From: Tubiluchus corallicola
Taxonomy: Eukaryota; Priapulida; Priapulimorpha; Priapulimorphida; Tubiluchidae
Direction of reading: 5' to 3'
NCBI GenBank assembly: GCA_030141605.1
Contig: JAQGDQ010000404.1
Span: 1 to 64,000 of the forward strand
DNA length: 64,000 nt
This document shows, piece after piece, positions 14,854 through 28,500 of the stretch. Positions within the stretch are counted from its first letter, which is position 1. Each line of letters opens with the position of its first letter. The translations under genes were made by a program, and so were the position numbers. The notes below the pieces were generated by a model. The model searched no databases. It was given only the letters and a program-made list of their open reading frames with translations, and was not told where the DNA came from.

Positions 14854-17800
14854 TGTTTGCATAATATGTTGGAAATGTTGTAATTTCAACCAACGCCAAA
14901 ATGCCAAGGAAAGACAGTGAACATCATTAAAATTCAAAGTTATAATATTGAAACTTTAATGACTTAGCTAAGTGGTCAGCATTTTGCTTACTAGTCACTT
15001 ACCTCTGTCGAGGTTGTTATGACCCTCTGTTCTATGCTGTTTACTCGTGGTTCGATGTTCTCACAGCGACGTTTTAGAGGCTGTACTTGTTCCACGTTGA
15101 TGTTCTTAATCTCCCTCTCTTGTCTAAGTTCAATAGTCAGCTGACGACTCTCGGAAAAAGCCATCTCTGCTTGCTGACGAGTTTGAATTATTTCCTGTAA
15201 ACAACAATAACAAAAACTTAAGTTTTGTGCACATCAATGGGACTTTCTTGCTAGGGAAATCACTTCATACAAAGGTGTGAAGCATTTTAGCAGGTAAGCG
15301 TTTACAAAATACAGCCAGCAATTGCTGTAGCAAAAAATTTAAGGAATACAATCAGCTGTTATTAGAGTCCACTGAAGATGTCTGTTCTTATCCCAGCTAC
15401 AAACGACAAAAACCGGAACCTTGTAGAGAAATGCATATAGATGTTGCTTAGCAGCTTTACCAAAACAACCAAGGAGAAGCATCTGAACCAGTTCAGTGAT
15501 TTTTAAAACTGTGATTGGCACATGAATTACTATCACAATTTTTCCAAATTTTTAGTAATCATCAATTCTTTCACTTTTTTTGGCCTTCAACTCTGAAACA
15601 TTAATAACATAGATGGCTAATTCTGTTCAAATGAACTTATCACATTTCTCAGTAAAAGTTAGCCAAAGTGATACCATTTTAGTTACACAATATGCAAAGG
15701 TGGTTATACTGTTTTACACCTTAAACAATTGTATCAACTATGAATTTTGCATACTTGAGAAAGAACATATGTCAAAGTTAAATGAACTTCGTGCGACTTT
15801 TTATCACTGCTAACTGTATAACTGTGAAATTTCATGTTGAACAATTGCCTCTAAAATAATTTATTTTAAAATTATGTTTTAAAATAATTTAAAACAATTT
15901 ATATCATCCTGAAATAAAAAATATTCATGGTTTGATTAACTAACTCTGCTTTCTGCCATTGTTTGGTTCACAACCTCCTCAGCAAGGTCAGCAGCCAATT
16001 TCGTTGACTGCACTGCACTTGCAACATCCCTCTGCAGATTCTCTGATTGGTCGATAGCAGCACGACTCATATCATTCAGATCACCTAAGTTTTCAAGCTC
16101 TTCTTCTACCAAATTACCAAACTCTGCAAAGCAGCAAAACATCAGAACGTGTGTAAACTTGAAACTAGACAAAATGCTTTGAGTCTTATTTTCGTTCTTC
16201 AGCTTATACAGCACTGACACAATATACCAGGTTTGGTTATTAATGAAGAAAATCGTATTTTAAAATACGTATTGTATTATATTGCCACTTTTTTCAGAAC
16301 TAAACAAATAATGCTATAATTATAATTATAAGTAAGTAGAGCTACAATAAGTACCCTCTTTTCAAAACAACAGTTTATGATCTGGGAAACTAAAACCAGA
16401 AGAATTTACGATGAAACACCCTATTTTTTATTTAAGTTTATGAATCAGTGTAGGCATACCTACCCTCACTTCTGTCTTCAAAGTTAACAAGTATGTCTAA
16501 CATGTTTGTGGCATTCTTGAAGGCACTACTGGCAAGTTGGACAGCCAAAACTGCTCTCTCGTACATACGTTCCCCGCGCTCTGACACTTCAGATGCTAGA
16601 GAATGGGTTTGCTGCACTATACTGCGTATTCTTTCTGTCTCTGTTAACTGAGTGTTGATAGTAAAAGCGAAAGCTTCATTACTTTCCTGTTGTGCAATTG
16701 CCTACAACAACGAAGCAGTTTATATGAAACTGACCATCAGACTACAGAGTGCTTAAACACAAGATAACCTAGTGAGCTTACACAACTAAGCCGAAAATGC
16801 AACTTTTCTCTCTTAATTTGCTGATTTGCGATTGGATGGCAAGCGGTGTTGTATATGCTTACATGAAAATCAACTTTTATGACAGACATCTTCCTAAGAG
16901 TGAGAACTGGGTGCTCTATTTCATTTCTTGCACTGCACTTTACACAATACCAACTTTCAATTAGATTAAACCAATTCTCCATTATCCATCTAGGTAAAAA
17001 TTTTCAGTGTAACATAGACTGACCAATGAAACAATATAGTATAATTATGTTAGCATATTATCTTGCATGACTTCAGAAACACAGCTTAGTCACTAAAACC
17101 TGTGGCTGTTATAATACAATGAAAAACTTTGTTTATTTAATATTTATTTATTTATTTCGAGCATAACAAGATTAAAAAATAACAAAGATTCAGCACAATC
17201 AAATGTAAAGGTGAAAGGCTATCACATGATGTGTAGGTCATCAAAAGTAGTCATCTGTACCAGACATAGCTAAGTTTTATGACAAGTAGCACGGGGTTAA
17301 AATATGATAATCTCTATTTAAGCCTGTGTCTACTGCAATCTTTGTTAATCAAACTTTTTTTATTGCCTTTATGTCTGAGGTGTCATTTTCCATAAAATCA
17401 CAAGCTCACACAAACATAATCAGTTACAAACAGAGTCAGGCCGATAATAATATATATATGAGGCAGTCTGAAAGGAATGCTTTGACAAACTGGTTTAGTG
17501 TCAATTTCTCCTCGAACGAGATACAATATCATATTTTCGTACTGTACAATAACTTGTTCTTAATTTTCTCACCCTATCAATAAGATGGTTAGCCTGACGA
17601 ATCAAACTCGCAGCTCTGCTGGCTAGCCCAAATGCAAAATCTGTGCTAACTGTTATGTCACCAGCCACTGACAACAAATCACTGAACTAAACATAAAAAA
17701 TAAAATAATTATTTCTAGCGATTATTATGTCAAGAATATTTTCTATAGGTGATCATAGATCAACTTTGTATGCAGTATCCAGTAGTATACATTACGCAAA

Positions 17801-20800
17801 AATGTGATGCCACTGAGTTACCAAAAATCCTCACTATTAATGCACCATTAACAAATTAGTGAAGAAAATTAAGCTTAGTATAGAACCAAGGCGCAACATC
17901 AATATAAGTAACAAAAGTACTACATTGTTATGAATATTTGCTTGTAGAACGTGCCTTGCAAAACAACTGTAGAATGCGCAATTTTTATATGGGTGGTACA
18001 CAAGTATAGAGTGAATAGTGAATGATCTAGGCTTAATTCCAGATAAAGCGTATAATGTAAGAAATCACAGATGTGACTTAAAAAATAATTTTTTTATGGT
18101 ACCGACACAAAAATGGGCAAGTTTTGTTGTGAGAAGGTCTAAATGGCATTAGATCCTGATAGATTCTACATTGGATTCTGATTATGGGTGGTAGTCTTTA
18201 CATTCCGCTTATCACAACATTACAAAGTTGTCACAATGTTGATTGACATCTTTTAAATTCACCAATCATTCAAAAATGTATCATGTTCTGACTTAAATGC
18301 AATGTCCATCAGATATCAGAAAATAATGTTGGGTAGACATTAGATTTTATGTAGTAGTTGGCTGGACATTGGTAGCTGACGGAGTGAGCTACATATAGCA
18401 TTCAGAAATATAGGAAATGATGACTTTGGAAAAGAAGTTTATTAACCTGTTCAAAAATCATTACAAACATACAATGCCATCGCCTAACTTTTAATAATCC
18501 AAAATTTTTGTTATTTGAAACTAATAAAATAATTACAGATTATTGTGCCACTAGGGGCACTTTGGCCTAATTTACCTGGTCCACGATTTTTCCGGTGTCC
18601 TCCTTCACTTTTGTTACTGAAGTGTTTAATGATTCCGTGAGATCCCGAATTGTGTCAACAAGTGTTGAAAGCTCGGTCAGCAACATGCTGTTTTGTTCTT
18701 GCATTATATTCGCATCTTGCAGTAGCTAGAAGGCATCAATTCATTATATAGTTTTCAACATGCACAGAATACAAGAATTAAGCATTTCATGAGGTGTTGT
18801 AAGTGAGTGAAATAACACTTGATAGTAGTCAGGATTAAGAATTTAATCACCAACAATGTGAAAATGTAGGTTATCTAACGACTCTAATCAATGTCTTTTA
18901 AAAATGCAAACAAATCAAAGATTACTACAAAAATAGGGAAGTGCCTGCCATATAAGTTATTTCAAAGGATTAATTAAGATTTTAATGTATATTGGATTCT
19001 TCGATCTCCTGGCTTTCAGTTGCTGGTAAGAACTGATACCTACACTGAAATCTATATGAAGCATTAATTAACAGCAAATCACACCTCATCTAATCTCAGA
19101 AATACCCAGACACTACTTATTTTTATTTCAAGCAACTTACTTAACAAAATGTGAATTTCAGAATTCTCTAAATAAGTTTAGTGTCTTGAAAACTGTCAAG
19201 TACCAGTAAAATCTACTTTGTTAGAGATACTTGCATTAACCCTTTTACTACGTAATTGCTTTTTAACTGGGCTGATTTGGTTTTCGTGTATTTCACTATA
19301 ATTTCTTGTGGTGTGTTACTAAATCAGAATCTTGTAAATAAACAAATAGTCATCTGGTAATAAACACTAATATTGAATATTAATTTTATTTGTACATATG
19401 CACACACATCTGCACACACATACATACACACCCACACAAATAAGCACATACATATATTTAGAAGCCTTTCACATTAGTCATATTAGTAATCTATAATATG
19501 TAATTATTTTATAAGAATGTAGAATAATCAACTAAACATAAGTTTCACCAACTATAAACAAGCAATTTTGCATGAGAACGTACTACACAGTACAGTATTG
19601 CACCTGGCTTCAGATACTGATTGGCTGGTTAGCAATACTTGTTGCGAAGCAACTCCAATCCCATGGCTGTTAAAGTTTTCTCTAGTGTTTTTGAATGGCC
19701 GTAGCAGTGAAATAAACAGGCATGGGTGAAATAAACTGCGCTTAGTGCCGAGCTTGGCTAGCAGTGTGTCGCCTTCCATAGTGAAAGGGTTAAAGATTAT
19801 AATAAAAACAAACCAGATTAATGAAAAGTATGGGCATGCAAGTCGCGTCTGCAATTTATTTGCAGTCTTATATTAAGTCTTTATAGAAAAGTAGTCATTA
19901 CCTTCTACAATCATATAACAACATTCACTAATGATATACACAACCCTATACCTCTTCAGCTTGTGCAATAAGTCTGACCGCTTCGGCAGTCTGGTTAGTC
20001 ATACTTGAAGTCATATTTTCCAGCCTACTGATTGCTTCAATGATATTTCCCGCTGTACGTAATACGGTTATTTCTTGAGCATGTAGTTCATTAACGAGTG
20101 ACTGAATTTCTGTATCCAGCTGAAATATCGAGCCTAAGAATAAAAATTCAAAATCACATTCATCAACTAACTTTTGAACTAATAACTTAGTCAATTTTAC
20201 CTGTCACTATGAATTGCTATAAAAGTAACTGCATGATACATATAAGAATGCTGACACTGATAATTATTAAGACATAAGGGTGCTGACACTGATAAATATT
20301 AAGACATATAAGGGCGCTGACACTGATAAATATTAAGACATATAAGGGTGCTGACACTGATAATTATTCAAAAACAATAAGCTCCCACTTCTTAAAAACC
20401 CCAGTATGATGAATAACATGAATAACAGAACACTAAATTTAAGAAACATTAGAACGAACAACCAATATGGAAAGAATTCCATTACTAAGCAAGCAATACA
20501 ACTTTGGAATTCATTAACGACATTACTAAAACACAGCAGTTCTTTATCAATATTCAAGTCTAAATTAAAAAAACATTTAATGACTCGTTTTGAATATCCG
20601 ACATACGAACACGATGATACTTACTCAAATCATAATTTCATTTTTCCTAGACCTAACTAAACTAGCTTATATTTTATTTTTTGAATTTCTAGTTCCACTT
20701 ATAGTTTAGCTTGCACCAGACGCATTTGTCCAGAACAGTGTATGTTTTTAATATGAACTAACACTGATTGTCTGTCTTTTAATATGATGGTCAATGTTTT

Positions 20801-22514
20801 AAAAAGGGCAAATAAAGATTTTACTACTACTACTACTACTAAGACATAAGGGTGCTAACACTGATAAATATTAAGACATATAAGGGTGCTGAAACTGATA
20901 AATATTAAGACATATAAGGGTGCTGATACTGATAAATATTAAGACATATAAGGGTGCATAAAATACTGATAGATATTAAGACAAATTAAAGTAAGCAAAA
21001 TCTAGAAAAAGCCTTAACTATTTACTTAGTTATTTTAGTATAAAGAGTTTAGTAACAAAACAACATAATCTTCTTAACTGCTATTTAGATGTTATTATCC
21101 TATATTTCTACAATGAATAAAAGAATTGCTAGAAAGAGGGGAAAGCTGGGATGTAATAGTCTTTTATTCCATGTAATTAAGTTTGTTACCTTTTTTATAT
21201 ATTATATTTGCTAGTAAATTTCTTACGAAAAGAAGTCTCCAAGTAATATCAATAGGGTAGTATTTTGTACCACATAAAGATTTCATCTCAATTTTGCACA
21301 ACTGTTTTGCAGTGAATGCAGAAAACACGGTAGTATGTGCAGGTAGACAAAACACTTAAAATAAGTAATACTATAGAAAAGGAAATGATATGATAATAAT
21401 TATGTTAAATCCCACGCCCATTGCCAATATAATGGCGCTAGTTTACACCACCTACTACAGACTAAACATACAGTTATAACAATTAGTAGCATGCAAACAT
21501 TAGATGATGTATTTATTGATTTGGCTATAATAAAAGATATACAACATTATATACAGCTGTTACCTCTAAGTAAGAGAAACACTTGATAAAGTGTAGAATT
21601 GGTATCAGCTATACAGATGTCATTGTTATGCATAAATCCTTCCAATTCCAGTAGCGTATGGTTTGTTGCATTTGCCACTGGGGCCACCATCGAGTCAATG
21701 ATATGAACTAGCTCAGCCAGGGATTCATTCAAATTTTTAACATTGTTGTGAACATCCTCGTTTACCAATTCGGCATTTCTAACCTTCAAATTCATGTTTA
21801 TTTTAAGACATCATTCTGTTACACAATGTTAATGTTCCGAAGAACTTTATAGCAAATGATGAACACAGAATAACAATTTGAATAGATCAGGAAAAAACAA
21901 AAAGACATAAAGGGTCTGGATAACTATGAGTAAACATTTGTTTTTAAAGTTACTAAGTCAGAAATATGCTAAAAATGGACAAAAGCTAAAAATGATGTAC
22001 AAATGAAACACTAGCCAAGAGGTAAGTAATCTCCTACAAAAGAACTAAAAGTTTAAAATCAATCATTAGGTATCTCTTACAAGCCCACAGACATTTAAGG
22101 CATCCAAGAATCACATATTTGTGTCAACAGGAGTTAGTTATGTCTTCTACAAGTAAAGCTCCACCAATCTTATAATTATTGACAAACAATCAAGTAATTT
22201 TATAAGGATTACACAGCGAGTATATATAAAAAGATCAGTAATACACTGTACTTCTTTTAATTTTTGGGTAAACGCATCACAATAATCTGAGCAGCTCACA
22301 TGAATTTCACCAAGTCTGTCCAAGAAAAGTGTACTTACATTGTTAACAAGATCCTGCACATGGTTCGTAATACTGCGGAGTCTGGTACGAAAACGAGGTA
22401 AATCAGAAAACATGCTCTGATTGCGAATCATCGCTATGAGTGACGTAAGGTTGTCTCTCTGCTCTTGGAGTAGTTGAACTTCAGTTAGCAGATTTGAGTA
22501 ACACTCTTCACATT
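12401..22514 (-). CDS. Laminin exons 18-27: coiled-coil long arm and C-terminus
   Basis: About 580 residues of heptad-rich helix that would trimerise with partner laminin chains. Exon 18 opens with ECEECYSNLL, like the gamma-chain entry to the long arm. Several N-x-S/T sites follow. Only isolated cysteines occur (one in exon 19, NDICIADT; one in exon 25, RRCENIEP), so the Cys-rich beta-knob found in beta chains is missing. The last exon (12401-12541) ends AKAQIDALKLLRSRSLG then TAA, without the cysteine near the C-terminus by which human beta and gamma chains are disulfide-linked. Introns here are 200-1900 bp and carry most of the repeats in the gene. Confidence 0.9.
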
Positions 22515-25500
22515 CTGCACAAACAATTGCAAAGAAATTAGTAGCATATATTCACATAGCGACATTGAAATTTAACAGCCTTTTTTGACTCATTTACCTA
22601 AAACGAATGCAGCTGAACATGATGTGAGAACCTAGTTAATGAGACAAGTTTAGTTCTTAATCTCTACACTACACCTGCAACACTGTTAACAATTCACCGA
22701 AACAATTCGCCACTAGAATGGTTTAAAAGACTACAAATGGTTTCCATTTTGCCTTTAACGCTGCAAAAGCAGCCTAATGTCACCGAAAATGACTTCTATT
22801 GGGGCACGAAGACAAATTATTATTTAGAGCTCGATAATTACCTACGCATCCACTAGGTCCAAAATTCATGAAGTTCAATTGGCAGCGGTCGCACTTCAAT
22901 CCTCCAACATTCAATTGACATGTACACTGTCCTGTGTCCATGTCACAAGCAATGTCCAACGAGCCAACAGTATCACAGTTACATGCTAATAGATAACAAG
23001 AAAAATTGTTGGAATTTGCAAACAAATGTGGAATTATATGCATAAAAAGACCATTTCCACTTTCCACTTCTCACTTGAATAGACGGACCATAAGTTCACC
23101 AATTTATTCAGTAGCAACTAACCTACTAAGGCCTCCCATATAATAACATGAAATCCAACTTGTAAATTGTCTAGCAATTATTTTCTGCTTTAAGTATGAC
23201 ACCCTTAATATTTACATGAGAATACAAAAGATGTAATAGGGTTCAAATGTTGAGACACAAGCATGACTTGAACAAAATAAAACCTTTGCAAGAAGAGTGC
23301 TGACAATGGAAGTGTATATATCTTGCATTGTACAAACGATAAATTTATATTTGGATATGTATAGCTAAACTTGTAATGCCATTTTTTTTGTAATCTTACG
23401 TTTGCAGCCGTCTTGTGATAATCCATAGAAACCTCGTTCACATACGGAACAGTCTGGTGGCTGCACATTTGCAGCACATAACTCACACTTACTGCCGGTG
23501 GTGCCATTTCTGCAGTTTAGACATTCACCAGTGTACGGATTACAGTCAGGAAGTGGCTCAGTCATTGAATTTCCTACAGCAATAACAGTAATTGTACTAC
23601 GAAGATTATAAAAACGCCCATTCACAAATTAGCTCTAGTTGTTATATTCGTATATTTCTTTAGGTTAGCTAAAGAACTCTTGGCTAACTCTTGGAACTGT
23701 AGTTTGATACTATCATGGCATAAAGAAATGTTATAACTTTTAAATTAAACATTAGATTGAAAGATGAAAGAGAAAACTGAATTCTGCTATCACAAACTAA
23801 AAATTACCAATGGTTTGAAAGCACCATAATTCGATCGATATGGAAAACCTGCAACATAACATTTCTAAATGATGCTTTGAAGATTAGAAAAGTATAAATT
23901 TTCCAAAATATTTTTTGCAGTAAATTAATGCACAGTCCAATTAAAATTAAAGTATAGAAAGTAACGATAACAAAGACTGGAAAACCAACAATAATTCAAC
24001 ATCAGAAAGATGTGCTAACATAATAAATTAGTAAATTAAAAGTTACATTGTCTAACAAACTGCACTAGGTACTGACAAAGATGGGAAAGGTTGCTATTTC
24101 ATTATTCTAAACATTAGTTTACTGCATTTAAACAATGACTATATGCACATGAGCACAAAAGTAGCGTACATTATACATGTAATACCTGAACAATCGCATT
24201 GTATGCAGGTGTCAAACTGTGTGCCATTTGTGATCACACGCATGTATCCTTCCTGACACGCTGTGCAAGAATGACCCTCAACATTGTTCTGAACCTGACA
24301 ACTGCAGTTCTCTACTGAAGTCAGCATGGGAATTGGATCAGAAAACTCGTCAAACAAAGTCTTGTTAGAGAAGACCACAGTTTCTAAAACCACATTGTTG
24401 ATCTGAGCCTCATCTTGTAAGAGGTCTTTTATAATATACAAGTTAGTCATGCTAGCCAGTAAGCGCTGAAATTCAAAAGAAGTAGGTTGTCGAGTATCAC
24501 TTGTCTGGAAATTATGCTCGTGCAAAAAGATACTAACACGCGTAGGTCGCACATTTGATATCTCGATAGCATTCAATGAATGCCAAGCACTGGTGTTGTG
24601 ACCTTGAAAAATCAGAACCCTGGTGCCATTAACTGTTACACGTCTAACTGTGGACATCATATCAAACATGATATTTTGTAAGTATGAGTATAAGTTATTA
24701 CCAAGATACCTGAATGGGGCGCTAAAGTATGCCAACCCATCCACAAAAGCAACATCCCAGTCATTGGTAGACACAGTATCTATGGTTTCCGGGAAATATC
24801 CAGAAGCAGACTCGCACTCGAAAGCATGTCCAAAACAGAAACAGCTCTGGCATCCATTTGGATTTAAAGGATTGAGATTGAAGGTGCCTGGAGGGCAGCT
24901 GTCGCACTTAAGACCTTCCACATTGGGTTTGCAATAGCATTCGCCACTGAACGTATCACACGTTTCATTCACAGACCCAATCATGCTACAGTTGCATGGT
25001 AGGCATCCGCTGGACGAAAATGAAAAGTAGCCATCCATGCATCTGTCACAATGAACACCATCTATTGTGGGCTTGCAAACACAACCATTTTCTGTACACT
25101 GCACAGACATGCTGCCTTCAGTACTGCACAGACATTGTTCGCAGCCATTACCGGTGTTGTATCCAAAATAGCCTCTTATACAGGCACTGCAGCGCAGGTC
25201 ATTCATGAAGTCCAGACTGTTGTTTAATCTGGCTGTAGCTACTCCAGGCTTGCAAGGACATTGTCCGGTATCGTAATCACAAACTAAAGTTTCAGATCCA
25301 GTTGGCCTACATTGGCATGGTTTGCAGCCTGAAAAGAAAATACACAGGTTTAGTTTTGGATTAATAAATGTTACTAAAACATTTGTTCATTTATAATCAT
25401 AATCTGCATTTGAAAATGGTACTTTTAAGTTTGTTCAAGTTAAACAAACATTTTGTCCTTATAATTATACCATGTGAAAGAACATTATTTTGTTGCTTTT

Positions 25501-28500
25501 AAATTTTTGTTAAAACAATTGGCTCTATTGCAGATTTAATTTCATGGACTATCTTAAATTTTCACTGAGTTTGTTTTAGTAAACATACATGTGCAAAATA
25601 TGTATCAACTGCCTCCCACTCTATCAGTCTAAATTTTCAATTAAGGTGTAACAAAGTTTATGACTACAAGTTTTTGCTAATTATTACAACTATTAATTGC
25701 ACACAACAGAGACCACTCACTTGTTACGTACTAACTAAAACATAATTATTTAATGTATGTTCGTGAAAGCTTCATCATTTTAAACTGTACATTGGTGATA
25801 TTTGCTACAAAAATTTTACTAATTCAATCTCAGATTGATGAGGAAAGCTCACATGAAACTCAAAAGAAAAAAGTAAGAATAACAAATATAATACTACACC
25901 TTCACTGCTGAATCCATAATATCCCGGTTGACACCTGTCGCACTGGCGACCTTCAACCCCTCGCTTACACGAGCAAGCTCCGCCCACCATGTCACAGACA
26001 GGGTTTGCAAAGGCAAGGGTGCCTGTAGTATTGCATTCACATGCTAAAAAATGATCAACGAGTTTAGTAGTTAGTCTGTAGACATTTGTACTGATAACTG
26101 TTAGTGCTTTTCAAAACTTGTCAAGTCCAGGTGTCGTGGAATCTTGTTCGAGCAGCACAATGAAATTTATCCAATAATTTAATACAGTAGGCGCTGCTTA
26201 ATAGACTTACTTTGGGACAGTGTTTTGACCCAATTAACCGACTGAACCTATTAACCGATGGGTGTAATATTACTGGTACAGTAGTATGAGTCACCAGCTC
26301 ACTATGCATTGCAAAGGTTTTTAATGAATTTTAGGAAAGAAGTTATACCTAAATTCCTTTGTGCAGTTAAAAATTAGAAAAAATATTCTAAAATAATAAT
26401 TTGTATAAGTGAATTAGCAATAAATTGAAATTTTCTACACTTTTCTAAACTACAGTGTAAGTGTTCAAACTGTTGGTGATGTTTCCCCGCAAGTAGCTTC
26501 GTCTGTAGTTTCGCCCAAGCTCCCGCTTGTTATAATTGTGATGTACTTACTGTACTGTACCTGTGTCCCTGGCATAACAGCAACATCTAACTGATTAAAT
26601 TTTCTGGCAAAGACAACCAGAGCTCCAAAAGCAAACTGCTAAGCAAGCGATTAAATGTTTAGCTTCCAGGAATTCTTGGGTAACGAGGTTAATTGCAGTG
26701 GACGGGTGGGGGTCAAAACAAACCAATAGGCTAGCATAATTAGCCTATGCTAAATGTTCCTGCTTACAAACAAAACAGTATTTAACATGATTGTTTCTAC
26801 GTATATTACAGGACAAAAGCAAACAAGATAACATACAATTCATGAAAGCTTATTAGTCACACAAAAGTATCTTATCAAAGCACGTGAAGCAAAAATATTG
26901 AGTCAATTATGCACTCTCATTCAAATTTTTACTTCTGATAAGCTTTAGGATTTGAAGTAATAAACTGTGATCTACAGGACATGAATTCTGAAATTTGTTT
27001 AATCAACAACTCAGTAGATAAAGTACAGGCAATAGTTGGTCACACAGAGCAAATCAATATCTTAAACTACGTAAGAAATAAATTGAGCAGTGGAAAATTA
27101 CTGTATCTATCGAGACTGCTGCAGAATAGGCATTCAAGTAAAATCTACTAATTAATACAACAATCAACTGAAGGTTGAAATTTTGCAAAATGAAGCAATT
27201 GTAAAGGTGCAAAGCAGCCAAAACCTGGTGCAGTTCCTCCTAAAACTCCTTCTCTTAGTGTCACATTCCATGTGTCGTGTAAATACTGAGTGTTGTCTTG
27301 ATAAGTCTTTTGATTCGTTTGTGCACATATTTGTACCAGAAATTAGTTATTGCCAGTGTTGGTTCTTTGGAATGATCAAAAAGCATAAATAATATAATGT
27401 GAAGCTTTAATGTCAAAATTATGACACTACTGGTAGTTATTATGGTTACACTGTCTATTAAAACTAAACTGTTTTTCATAATTTCTCATTTGTAAGCAGT
27501 GAGAATGAATAATGTACAATTAACAAGATACACATAACAAGATGTTTAATATATCCTAGGATTGGTGGTCAATTTAAAAGATGTATAATGATTAATTTAA
27601 ATCTTTTCAGAATAGTTCAATTTCTTGCCATTAAATTTTATTTTTGTGTTAAGATCTACAATAACATATTGATGTTATCGATTTCAACAACACTCATTAT
27701 CTTAACCTACTGATCACTTTTTCGACTATTCACAATAACAACATACGTTGAGATCCATTGTGTATTTCAGCACCGAGAGAAAAGAATAATTTGCGACAAG
27801 CTGTGTCTTCCATGGCTTCTTGTCTGGTTGCTGCAGAACCCAGTTTTTCAATGCAGTCGTCATAAATCATCACTTGAGCACGATCTAACATCAACATAGA
27901 ATAAAACCTAAACAGCTTTTAAATTGCAATTGCAATTAAGTTGAGAGGCTGGTATAAATATGTCTGTAACGCTACAGTTAAGCTTAGTTACAAGAACATT
28001 AGCAAATCAACAAGTCAAACAGAATAAAAACATAATTTGGATAACTGCTAGTAGTACTTTCTAGTAAGAAACTCAAACTGTTTTCTCATCAAATATTAAC
28101 ACAAGTACACGCATACATTTTGTACACCACATAATAAATGAGTTTCTTGTGTCAGCTGTTAACATTTTCAAATTCTATGAAACAGAAAAATATAATTAAA
28201 TTTTTAACTAAAAGATTTGTAAAATTCTATAAAACACAAAGCTATAACTATAATCAAGCCCGTAACGCGATGTTTACGGATGTTACGCATGAATTGAAAA
28301 AAACGCGGTAGAGATGGATAAAATTTGTATCAGTTCTTTTTAGCTGTAAAAGGTAGAGCAAAATCTTGAATAGTGAAGTTCGCTAATAAGCAAATAAAGA
28401 GTTAAATACATGCAGAAACATAAACGTACCAGCTCGCGCGTAAACCGTTAAATTTTTAGGATCTGGAAACAAGACGAGTGAATCGATGATCACAGTGATG

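Noticed and set aside
24623-25208. Plus-strand open frames of 104 and 70 codons
   Set aside because: They are antisense to laminin exon 15 and reflect its coding constraint.
26183-26720. Sequence starting ACAGTAGGCGCTGCTTAATA with AATTAACCGA-type motifs, like a pogo-family MITE end
   Set aside because: I could not find a convincing matching right end or TA-flanked boundary, so no element was called.
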